In this document: positions 1 to 7,968 of the stretch, piece after piece
Position numbering within the stretch: position 1 is the stretch's first letter
Layout: each line of letters starts with the position of its first letter
Origin: Chara braunii
Lineage: Eukaryota; Streptophyta; Charophyceae; Charales; Characeae
NCBI GenBank assembly: GCA_003427395.1
Contig: BFEA01000115.1
Span: 947,818 to 974,755, forward strand
Direction of reading: 5' to 3'
DNA length: 26,938 bases
Made by a program: the position numbers and the translations under genes
Notes under the pieces: model-generated
Databases searched by the model: none
What the model saw: the letters and a program-made list of their open reading frames with translations, nothing else
Told to the model about the DNA's origin: nothing

Positions 1-94
1 TTTTTTCCCCTACAGGGGGCCGGGGTCCCGGGTGCCGACCCCCGGAACCCCGGAACCCCGGCGGGGTCCCGGGGCCGGGGTTCGACAACCCTGA
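1..94. repeat. GC-rich low-complexity tract at window edge
   Basis: The tract is made of alternating G-runs and C-runs (repeated GGGGTCCCGGG, CCGGAACCCC and GGGGCCGGGG words) with many possible self-pairings. It stands out from the AT-richer sequence that follows. It is not matched upstream of the second L copy, so it is probably not part of L. It carries no gene. Confidence 0.6.
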
Positions 95-1097
95 GCATAG
101 GGGGTGTACGCGGTGAACGCTCGTATCGAACCCGTACATGAGCCATCGACCGAGGCGCTGATATCTCGGATGCGACCCTACGCCGGTCGACTAGGACGGC
201 CATTCTAACCACGCGATACTCTATGAGAAAACAATTCTTCAAGTTCCACTCGTGGATCGCGCTTAGTTCCTATCTACGCTTGACCCATAAGGGTTATAAC
301 TTCTCCCGGACTAAGGTCGCGTCAAGACCATTCACAAACTTCTATAAAAATGGGACGTTACTTCTCGAGTCTCATCCATAATGACCAGCCATGCACGAAT
401 ACATGAGCAATCGCAATGATGGAGTACTATGTGGTGCCCTTAAGGGAGCGGTTTCATCCAAGCCATGGGGTCACTCTCCGTGCTCAGGCGTCGGCCAAAG
501 CGCGTGCTAAGAAGGGTAAACCTTTAGCGAGTGCAAAGACGACCTTAGAACCTTACATCTTTTGCACCCTGCGGTGCCCTAAAGGGTGCGGGGTAGGATG
601 GTCCCTAAGGCAGGAAGGAATTCAGAGCGGTGGTGAGTTGTCTGGCGCACCACCGGTGACATGCTAATCCTTCCGCCCGAAACTTTATCGTTCCACCAAA
701 ATAAATTAAAAATAAGGAAAAGAAAAACAGTAATGATAACAAAAAGAAAAACCCAAATAAACCACCGGATTTTTACAAAAACGAAGCGTGGCTTATGAGC
801 CCAGCCTACCCAGAAGGTGCGAATGCCCGTTAGATAGGACAATCGCCTCCCGAGGAAAGGTCTAGCGAGGGGGTCGCCTTTCCCTTTCGAGCGATCGTCC
901 TATAACTTATTCTGTGCTAGACTTTGAGTGTAGTCCGCGCTTAGAGATGAATAAGAGGGACGCCCAAACGACGGAAAGGGAAGCTATGCGAGTCCTCGCG
1001 AATACTTGTCATTGCGACGCTTCATGCACTACCCACATCCGCCCGATTTTCTATAGTAATCAGTGGTGTGAAAGACACTCAAGTGTCAGAGATGAGG

Positions 1098-1125
1098 TAT
1101 CGTGAAAGAAGCCTCCTTCACGATA
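1098..1125. other. Stem-loop in L copy 1
   Basis: TATCGTGAA pairs perfectly with TTCACGATA across a 10 nt loop. The equivalent position in L copy 2 (26057-26084) keeps pairing as TGTCG/CGACA, so an A:T pair has become G:C. Just upstream GACACTCAAGTGTC (1075-1088) is itself a palindrome. Confidence 0.6.
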
Positions 1126-1243
1126 TTGAATGGCTGAAGAACAAGCCCCTTAACCCTCGTGGCGCTTCTGTCTTTTAGGCATAGCGTCGTGGCGGTCAAT
1201 GCGCCTAAGCCCAACCATAGGGGGTACCCTTCTGAGTTGAGCT

Positions 1244-1286
1244 AGAACCTAGAGTGTCCTGGACAAGGACCTTGAATTCAGGTTCT
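1244..1286. other. Stem-loop with conserved GTCCTGGACAA loop, L copy 1
   Basis: AGAACCT (1244-1250) pairs with AGGTTCT (1280-1286) around a loop containing GTCCTGGACAAGGACCT. L copy 2 has nearly the same loop (GTCCTGGACAAAGACCT) but a different stem, about 10 bp with one bulge (GGGCT-GGGAT with ATCCC-AGCCC). The loop is conserved while the stem sequence changed on both sides. Confidence 0.6.
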
Positions 1287-1805
1287 GGACTAACGTCCGA
1301 CTAAGATTATTTAAATAGCAGCGACGAACGTATACATGACTGCGACGTCGCAAAGTTCATGCATGCGCCCCTTCCCCTAGTTGTCAATAGTTAAGCTTAA
1401 GTAAAAGTGGTTCAGACACTCAAATAGAAGGTTTGTGATGTATCAGACAATCATTCTCACAATCAGCAATGTGGCTTGTCCATCCGAATTTACACAACAC
1501 TCAGATTATCACCAAGCTTAACCCAAAAAGATCTCTTACGCATACCTGCAATCACACAGAATTTGAACAACAACATCACACATTCTAAAAGAGTCAATTT
1601 TATCATTTTTCTGCGACTCACACCCTGCCTCATTCATACAAGCCCCAACCATTTTCCAATACCTCACATAAAAAAAACACAGGGGTTGAGGCCTTAGGTC
1701 GAGATGCAGAAGCAGGCAAGTTGTGTCGTAAACCGACGAATTGGCTACCGACTTGTTATCAGTGATAACAGAAGATGATACTCTGTAGGATCAGGCCGAA
1801 CAAGT

Positions 1806-2554
1806 CGAGTCTTCAATAGAATTCCCAGTCATGCATCACAACACAGGCCAAAGAGAGTCACTACTACGTTTTAGCGAAATGGAGAGCGTGCTCCATCTCG
1901 TAGCATAACTCCTCTACTAAGTTTCCTTCCATCTTCCTCTGACTGGTATCAAGTTATCGGAAGTTTTGGCAACATTTCCCCTACAGAAGAAAAATTGTTA
2001 ACTTCTTCTAGTTAAAAAATAATCTAACTCTCCAGATTCTGTAAAATTTCGGCAGCGCCTTCCGTAGGAAAAGTACCTTTTTACAATTTTTAGGAGACCA
2101 AAAATGACTAATGTTTTTCAGTTTTGTGAAAATTTTGTCAGCGCTTCCCATATGAACAAGAGGTTACCAAGATTAATACAAAGTTAAAAATACAAAGACA
2201 AAGTACAACCATACTTGGGATTAACTTCTAACGCTTACTTGATAGTTGGAACTGGAGATAGTTTACATGATCCTCTTTCGAAGATTGAATCATGAGCTAT
2301 CACTAGTCCTAACTTCTAGTAGGGTCAGTCCTACCACATCCCAAACTTTCCTCCTATCATCCATTTCACCTACCTATAGCTTCAAATCTCAGTGAGCATC
2401 TAAAGCAACTAAGCTATCAAAATATGCCCCAGACGAGTGTCCGCAAACATGCGCAAATGAACATCTCTCTCAATTCCATATTACTTTAATCCAAATAGTT
2501 CGTTAGTCTCTCAATTTTTTTGACCCTTAGTAAACCCTCTTTCCTAAGGCATAA
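1806..2554. other. Intergenic sequence with no recognisable gene
   Basis: This is AT-rich sequence between L copy 1 and the hairpin array, with stops in all frames. A pyrimidine/purine patch with CTTCTAGTTAAAAAATAATC lies near 2005, and TTTCGGCAGCGC / TTTTGTCAGCGC form a weak internal duplication near 2047 and 2132. Nothing further is supported. Confidence 0.5.
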
Positions 2555-3853
2555 GATCAGACTGCCTCAACTTAGGGGTACGCCTGACCTGCCTAAGCAA
2601 AACAAATAGGGTACGCACAACTAGACTGCCCCAACTTAGGGGTATGCCTAGCTTACATGACTGAAACGTATGTCCAGACTGCCCCAACTTAGGGGTATGT
2701 CTGGCTCCACATAAACTGTGTACATAAAACATATAGCCAGACCGCCCTAACTTAAGGGTACGCCTGACTTTTGCTTAACTGATGACATGAGGCATAAGAC
2801 TAAACTGCCCCAACTGAGGGGTACGCCTAGTCAGCCTTAAACGAAGTTACATATGACATAGGATTAGACTGCCCCAACTTAGGGGTATGGCCAACCTGCC
2901 TAACCAAACACAAACGACGAATGGTCACACCGCCCTAACTTAAGGGTACGTCAAACCTACATAACGTCAACGACAAGGGCATATTGCTAGGCCGCCCCAA
3001 CTTAGGGGTACGCCTAGTTAACCTAAATAATTTTAAAGTACATGAGGTAATATGATCAGACCACCATAACTTAAGGGTACGTCTGATCTGCCTAAACAAG
3101 TTACAGACGACGTATGACTAAGCCGCCCCGACTTAGGGGTACGTTTAGCCTCCTTAACACCTGTTCAAACAACCATAAATACTCAGCACAAACTTTATAA
3201 CTTTCTCTCTTCTTAGGCAGGTAGTCAGACCTACCCAACTTAGGGAGATATCCAACCCTGCGTTGTGTTTAAAAGGGAAAATAAAAAAGTTTTATACTAA
3301 CTGTCTGCTTCTTTTGTATTATCACGAGCATAGGACCGAACCGCCCTAACTTAAGGGTGCGTTGAGTCTGCCCGAGTTACCTTCACTTCATAGTCTTCAT
3401 TTGTCTCTCTTCCCTTTTTGTTTCACATGACTTATTGACTGGCTTTCCCAACTTAGGGTGCCCAGTCTGTCATATAATACAAGTTTGTATAATATAAGTA
3501 TCAAATTTTATACTTTGGTTGGTCATTAATTTCACAGCTTATGACTAAGCCGCCCCACCTTAGGGGTACGCTTAGTCTTATGCCTTTGTCCCCTTAGAAA
3601 AAAACACATACAAAATTGGGTTTATGCAACTTGGAATATCCCCAACTCTGTTTTCAGCAATCCAAAAGAAAACACCAGGATTCTGAGTCCTCCCAACTTA
3701 GGGTGTTCGTCCTTCTGTTCAGAAACCCCGGAAAAGAAACAGTTACTGGACCGTCCTACTTAGGATAGGCCAAATCCTTGACAGGTCATGCAATCAGCCC
3801 AGCAAACATAAATAAAACACAACACTGAACCCACTCAACTTAGAGGGATTCAG
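2555..3853. repeat. Tandem array of ~17 covarying hairpins (AACTTA loop)
   Basis: Copies start near 2555, 2621, 2674, 2736, 2798, 2861, 2923, 2987, 3054, 3116, 3223, 3333, 3437, 3543, 3677, 3748 and 3825. The typical core is CCCCAACTTAGGGG or CCCTAACTTAAGGG, flanked by complementary arms that differ from copy to copy: CTAG/CTAG (2621), CCAGAC/GTCTGG (2674), GACTA/TAGTC (2798), CTAGGC/GCCTAG (2987), GATCAGAC/GTCTGATC (3054), GACTGG/CCAGTC (3437), GACTAAGC/GCTTAGTC (3543). Core pairs also change together: CCCC/GGGG, CCCT/AGGG, TCCT/AGGA (3748) and CTC/GAG (3825). Copies 2861, 2923, 3223 and 3677 are degenerate. Spacers between hairpins are not conserved and no coding frame runs through. The repeat family is not one I recognise. 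Confidence 0.9.
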
Positions 3854-4725
3854 CCTCGGGTTGACCCGGTCAAGCGCATGGAGAATACCTTCCTCCTGTC
3901 TTCCCCCTTTTTTCCTTTTCTTAATTCAAACACATTAAATATATGACTTTCACACATTATTCATTCCTTGAGTTCACAGTGGTTTATGAAATAAAGTACA
4001 AACAATATAAAGTCAAAAATAGTATTTATCATAGTCACAGTCAGATAAAAGTAGTAGGTTTAGGGGAATACGGGATCACACGAGTAAAGCGAGATTATAC
4101 CTGAGTGTTCCCTGCATCCAGAACCCCGCCTGGGCTCCGGCAGAGCTCCCGCAATCGGTGGGTGGACCTCCCAGAAGGTCTTGCTGCGGTCCTACGGGTT
4201 GCAATCCCGCCTGCCGCCTTCCTCTCGTAACCTCATATTAGACTTAGAGTAAGAAAGGCGGAAGGAGGGGTTTTAGACGCTCGAGATACAGGGGTGGGAC
4301 ATACTTAACTCTCAGGAGAGGGCCTTGTTGTCTTCAATCTCATGAGGGCCCCGCAATGATGACCAGAACGCGCAGCAACCGGTCAAACTGGAGTGGAACA
4401 GTTGGTCGTAGGCTCTCTGACGACCTCCAAGTTGTCGCAGTGGCCCCTCTAAAGAGTCTGATCACACCTTTAAATCTTAATGCCTCAGACTCAATCTAAA
4501 CTGCAACTACACGACCTCGCAAAACTGCATTCGGATAGCGCACTCCCCTGTGCCGTACTCAAATTGTAAGCAAAACTTAGTAATACTTAGCCAGACAGCA
4601 GTGAACAAAGCAGTCTGCGCATAGTAGCCAAGCAAGGTAGCATTACCCACCAACAAGCCCTGCAAGTGCCGCGAGTAGAGGTATCTCATGGTGATGCACG
4701 GCGATGCAAGCCGCCAGACCCGGCG
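3854..4725. other. Intergenic sequence, no gene seen
   Basis: The stretch starts AT-rich (3854-4060) and turns GC-richer from 4100, where short patches such as GAACCCCGCCTGGGCTCC and GGTTGCAATCCCGCC occur. All frames are short. No repeat pairing with the rest of the window was found by eye. Confidence 0.45.
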
Positions 4726-4789
4726 AACACCCAGCTAGACACAGTAGTTTCAGCAGCAAGACCCTGCGGAACCCAACTAGACACAGTAG
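4726..4789. repeat. Short direct repeat, 2 copies
   Basis: CAGCTAGACACAGTAG at 4732-4747 and CAACTAGACACAGTAG at 4774-4789, each preceded by an AAC-rich patch, are about 42 bp apart. This is a small tandem duplication with diverged spacer. Confidence 0.6.
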
Positions 4790-4843
4790 AAGAGCACAGC
4801 GCCAGTGTCTAAAAAAAACGAACAGCAGCAGTAGCTCAAATGC

Positions 4844-5660
4844 ATGCGACTGCCGATTACGCAGACCATCATTATGACAAAGGAGGTCGACAAGCTGGAC
4901 TTGTTACCAAATTGCATTCGAACTGGAAATCGGATTAAACTGAACCTTACCCTTTTGATTCCCTGCGTATCTGTTGTTTCAAGTGTGCCGCCCAACCAAA
5001 CTCTTCATCTTACAGTGTTCCTTTGCATGTGCACCCGAGTCTGCACAGACATTTTTCCCGTCGAAACCACTGCTTGCCTCTATCTACATTCCTTCTGATC
5101 TCTCTACTCAAGCATATCGTCGGACCCCATCCCCCATTGTCAGTTCACATTGGTAAGTACCTTCTCTCTCTTCCCTCTGCTGCGTGAAACTCATATCCCC
5201 CTCGTGGTATCACTCACTACCTTATCTCCTATACCTCCTATTATGATTATGCATTCACCCTGTATGGACGCACCTAGCCTTTTGTGCGGACAGATTCATT
5301 CACTGTGGTGGTCACAATGCTCCTTCGTCAGATAAGCAACCTCGACTACTCAAATCTTTCCTCCTTCGTCAACACCCGGCTGCATCCGACCTTTGACTCG
5401 CCTCGCACCGTAGGTGTTATAAGGTGAGTGTTCTTCCCACTCTCGTTCTCTCTTACACGCATACACACACCCGTTACCCACCGCCTCGCATGCACCTGGC
5501 CAACTCCTCGGCCAGGTTCATGCCTTCTTATTAACGCCGGCGGGAAACGTGGGTCTATGATGCCAAACAAGATCGCAATGACGATGGCTGAAATCACACT
5601 AAACACACCAGTAAGGTAAGCACTATATATCTCCTCCGACTCTTCGTCTTCTTCCGCTTC
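4844..5660 (+). other. Pyrimidine-rich tract with three splice-donor-like sites; possible decayed spliced gene
   Basis: Three sites fit fungal 5' splice consensus, each followed by a CT-rich run: GGTAAGTACC (5151), AAGGTGAGTG (5421) and AAGGTAAGCAC (5613). Possible acceptors are TCGTCAG near 5330 and CGGCCAG near 5515. The segment before the last donor has a readable frame (5512-5616) containing AGGKRGSMMPNKIAMT. Open frames are 60-90 codons and match no family I know. The pattern could be a multi-exon host or transposon gene remnant, or chance in a pyrimidine-rich tract. Confidence 0.25.
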
Positions 5661-5817
5661 GCTCTATTAGCGAATAGCCAGTTACACCTTCGATGAAATG
5701 AGCATAGATCGGAATGAATCTTCCGCTAGAATGCGCAGAAATTTCCTACTTTCCAACCATACACACAGAGTGAGAGAGTGAGGCTACTTTCGTCGATATG
5801 ATGAGCATCGCACCGGT

Positions 5818-5956
5818 GTCGAAGGGCGCGGTATCCCGACCCTCCTCTTTGTGCCAAAGTCTCTGCCCGGTATCGATATTTTGTTATGTGGCCCGCTGCT
5901 CGCTGGATAGTTTCCGAGCCCCTGTAGGTCTGGTACTTGCAATGTGTCTGAGCACG
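5818..5956 (+). repeat. Dispersed repeat X, copy 1
   Basis: About 139 bp closely matches 25153-25292 in the same orientation, including GGGCGCGGTATCCCGACC, GTGCCAAAGTCTCTGCCCGG, TCGCTGGATAGTTT and GGTACTTGCAATGTGTCT. Differences are mostly scattered single bases. Similarity stops abruptly on both sides. The two copies flank the module array and retroelement, but no collinear similarity outside the 140 bp was seen that would make them LTR parts. Confidence 0.8.
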
Positions 5957-5996
5957 GACCAGCCCTGTTGGCGTTGCCTTAGCAAAAAGGTGCGCC

Positions 5997-6046
5997 GCAG
6001 GGCTTTCCATTGGTCCACGCAGACTCGGCGCCCTGCTGTACAGCAG
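5997..6046. other. Nested inverted repeats
   Basis: CTGCTGTACAGCAG (6033-6046) is a perfect 14 bp palindrome. GCAGGGC (from 5997) and GCCCTGC (ending 6036) form a second inverted pair that partly overlaps it. Significance unknown. Confidence 0.5.
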
Positions 6047-6335
6047 AGCACAACCGGCCTGTGGCCGTGGTAACCGTCGGGTTCGCCCTGGGACGCGAGA
6101 GTGAAGGGGTTGGCGCTGTCTTTTTTACTGCGCACCGAATGTCCTTCTGCTAGGTTATGGGTCAGATACACGAAAAAGAAAACAGGTAGTTATCAGAAAG
6201 AAAAGAAAAATGGAGTGTGGGGTGGACAAGGAAATTTAAAAAGAGAAAAGGAAATGGAAAGCCTGATCGTTACACGAATCAAGGTCATTGCTCTAGTCCA
6301 TGGGTAATTCGGTGATAGCTGTCCGCCCAATATTA
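6047..6335. other. Intergenic sequence, purine-rich
   Basis: Non-coding sequence with an A/G-rich block at 6171-6255 and short frames only. No motif is recognised. Confidence 0.4.
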
Positions 6336-6790
6336 TTACTGTTATTATTAATTTACCTATTTTAGAAAGCGGGTTCACTCTCGGTCGCCGTCACTTCGTA
6401 GCAAGGTCAACTGTTTGGGTTTCGAGTTTAGGTGGTGGTATTGCGGCCTAGGCAGGCCTGACCCTTCGAATATTACCTGTACCGGGCCTGTGCATCTAAG
6501 CCCCGCGCAGTGGGACTTAGCTATAATGGAGGCCAGATACAGTGGGATCTGCGTGGACTTGTAGCGCTACTCGGGCAGAGTTGTTGTGCGGAGAAAAATT
6601 TGAATTGCCACCTTTTTTTATCTTATTCTTATTCTTATTATTCTTATTATTCTTATTTTTCTTCTTCTTATTATTATTATTATTACTCTACCGTTTTTTG
6701 GACGCGGCTTCCCTTTTCGTTTTCCGTCACTTCGCAAGAAAATCAACGGTCCGAATATTGGGCTGTGGTCCGAGTCACGGCCTACGCTGG
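6336..6790 (+). repeat. Diverged duplication, each half preceded by TTA/TTC microsatellite
   Basis: Unit 1 is about 6330-6425 and unit 2 about 6667-6760. Both begin with a (TTA)n-type tract and then share GCGG-TTC, CCGTCACTTCG, and AAGGTCAAC / AAAATCAACGGT patches in the same order. The second unit is preceded by a 65 bp TTA/TTC run (6619-6686). Open frames across the microsatellite encode only low-complexity Ser/Tyr or Leu/Phe runs and are not genes. Confidence 0.5.
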
Positions 6791-7362
6791 CCGACCCCAA
6801 GCATCTCATCTTTGATCGAGCTCCTATTGCGCGCCACGCGGGGATGCCTCAAAAGAGAGGGCGACTCGCGGCCACATCGGTAGGACACCTATCACCCCCC
6901 CCATGGAGGGTCATAAGTCCCCTCCTTGCCATCGGACACAGGTACCCGATGAGGTTAGATTTATGCTGCATTTAAGAAGGTGGGGTGTGATTTCCTGTAT
7001 CTCGTTATGGGACTGCAGTGCCGAATCGGCTGTCTTATCGCGAGGAACTGAGATTGACAGTCGCAAGGCAGGTTCACGATTGACCATTGGGCTTCAAGTT
7101 CGAGCATCACTTTCTGAAAATTAATTCGTTGTGGTTTATCGCCTTATTTTATTTACTGCATTATTTTAGAACTTTTCCTTTTTTAAAAATTCTTGAATCC
7201 GGAAAGGCCCGAAAAGGACTAGTTGGGATACCTAATTCAGAACGCAGAGAGGAAAGCCCTATAATAAAGAAGAATGACCCGGGATATCGTCCGCAGCCAG
7301 CCACCTGGAAGCACGCAATCTGTACCGCAGGTGTAAAGGGGTGTGCTATTGGAAGTTGGTGA
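6791..7362. other. Intergenic sequence upstream of the 7.4 kb ORF
   Basis: The stretch has mixed composition, a C-run before ATGG at 6895-6905 and an AT-rich patch TTATTTTATTTACTGCATTATTTT at 7144-7167 that could act as a core promoter region. No conserved coding frame is seen. Confidence 0.35.
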
Positions 7363-7743
7363 CTTTACGGTGCGCTGTTTACCGGGCAGGCGCTGGCTAT
7401 TGAGAGAGCAGCTATGGCGCTGCATGGGTACAGGCCCGAGTACTGGTATCACCAGGCCCGTTGGAAGCCCGTGTCCTGGAAACAGCCCTGGATTACCGTC
7501 ATACGCAATTATGACGGAGGAGATGAATTGATATTGAAGATCAACGTAGAGGGAGCACGAGAGGGGGAGATGCGGACTAACCCGAAGTTGCAGGACGCGA
7601 TTTCGGAGGCGAGAGACCGGGCAGAGAGACGCTGTAGACGGGACGGAGTAACGGCAAGGCTACGGATAACGATGGCTTACCACGAAACTGAGACCTCGAT
7701 GGACACAGCGGACCTCGAACAGGTGCACCAGGATAGAGACTAA
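7363..7743 (+). CDS. Hypothetical ORF, possible distant member of the module family
   Basis: The frame is open from 7363, with the first ATG at 7414 giving 109 residues; the stop is at 7741. I do not recognise a named family. Its layout resembles the modules at 12.5-16.4 kb. An N-terminal aromatic stretch contains GYRPEYWYHQA (compare a P-Y-x-Y-E-A pattern there). A hydrophobic strand ITVIRNY follows, then acidic GGDELILKINVEG, then a charged, probably helical segment LQDAISEARDRAERRCRRDG. The conserved NW motif of the module C terminus is not seen. The GA-rich composition of this region can create such charged helices by chance, so the link is an inference. The ORF is followed 15 bp later by another open frame in the same orientation. 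It may be a fragment of a related element. Confidence 0.4.
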   Translation, partial: LYGALFTGQALAIERAAMALHGYRPEYWYHQARWKPVSWKQPWITVIRNYDGGDELILKINVEGAREGEMRTNPKLQDAISEARDRAERRCRRDGVTARLRITMAYHETETSMDTADLEQVHQDRD

Positions 7744-7758
7744 GGAGGGGAAAGTGAG

Positions 7759-7968
7759 ATGAGTGACGCAGATCGAGAGACGGATTTCAGGTCCTGGAAC
7801 AGACCAGGAGAGATCCAGAGGCATCACCGGGCTGTGAAGCTGGTGGAAGAGGGACCCGAGGCCAGCTCGGGACGGCAGACACCCAGAGGCCGCGGGGCGG
7901 GTGAAAAGCAGAGCAAGGGGAAAGACAGTGCTGAGAAAAGATACGGGAGAGTGTGTGAACGGGACTGA
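7759..7968 (+). CDS. Small hypothetical ORF, charged, low complexity
   Basis: The 69-residue frame from ATG 7759 is rich in Arg, Glu, Gly and Gln (for example GRQTPRGRGAGEKQSKG). It has no domain I recognise, membrane segment or signal peptide. It follows the preceding ORF by 15 bp. Its position after a module-like ORF recalls the charged gag start that follows the last module near 16.46 kb, but no residue-level match supports calling it gag. It lies in a purine-rich tract where open frames arise easily on both strands. Confidence 0.25.
   Translation: MSDADRETDFRSWNRPGEIQRHHRAVKLVEEGPEASSGRQTPRGRGAGEKQSKGKDSAEKRYGRVCERD

Larger units (their letters stand above)
95..1805 (+). repeat. Repeat L, copy 1 (diverged direct repeat with 25617-26860)
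   Basis: Collinear patches are shared with the right end of the window in the same order and orientation: GCATAGGGGGT at 95; GGTCGACTAGGACG near 187; TCGCAATGATGG with TACTATGT near 410; CTCAAGTGTCAGA near 1080; GTCCTGGACAA near 1256; CGACTAAGA near 1299; ACATACCTGC-like and CAAGCCCCAA patches at 1540-1650; GTCGTAAACCGACGAAT at 1727. Between the patches the copies are heavily diverged. About 580 bp (roughly 480-1060) has no counterpart in copy 2. No open frame in it looks coding. It could be a long solo LTR or a non-autonomous element of an unknown family; its true ends are not defined. Confidence 0.75.

Noticed and set aside
2544-2732. Minus-strand frame through the hairpin array with a repeated TPKL-x-QS word
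   Set aside because: The peptide repeat is produced by the DNA hairpin core; the frame is lost in neighbouring copies.
2555-3853. CRISPR array interpretation of regularly spaced repeats
   Set aside because: The sequence is eukaryotic, the repeats vary in sequence while keeping pairing, the spacing changes and no cas genes are present.
4844-5098. 84-codon frame as a secreted or membrane protein
   Set aside because: The hydrophobic stretch is weak, an opposite-strand frame overlaps it, and no homology is recognised.
6510-6883. Plus-strand frames of 101 and 113 codons
   Set aside because: They are dominated by the TTA/TTC microsatellite, giving Ser/Tyr or Leu/Phe runs; not a gene.
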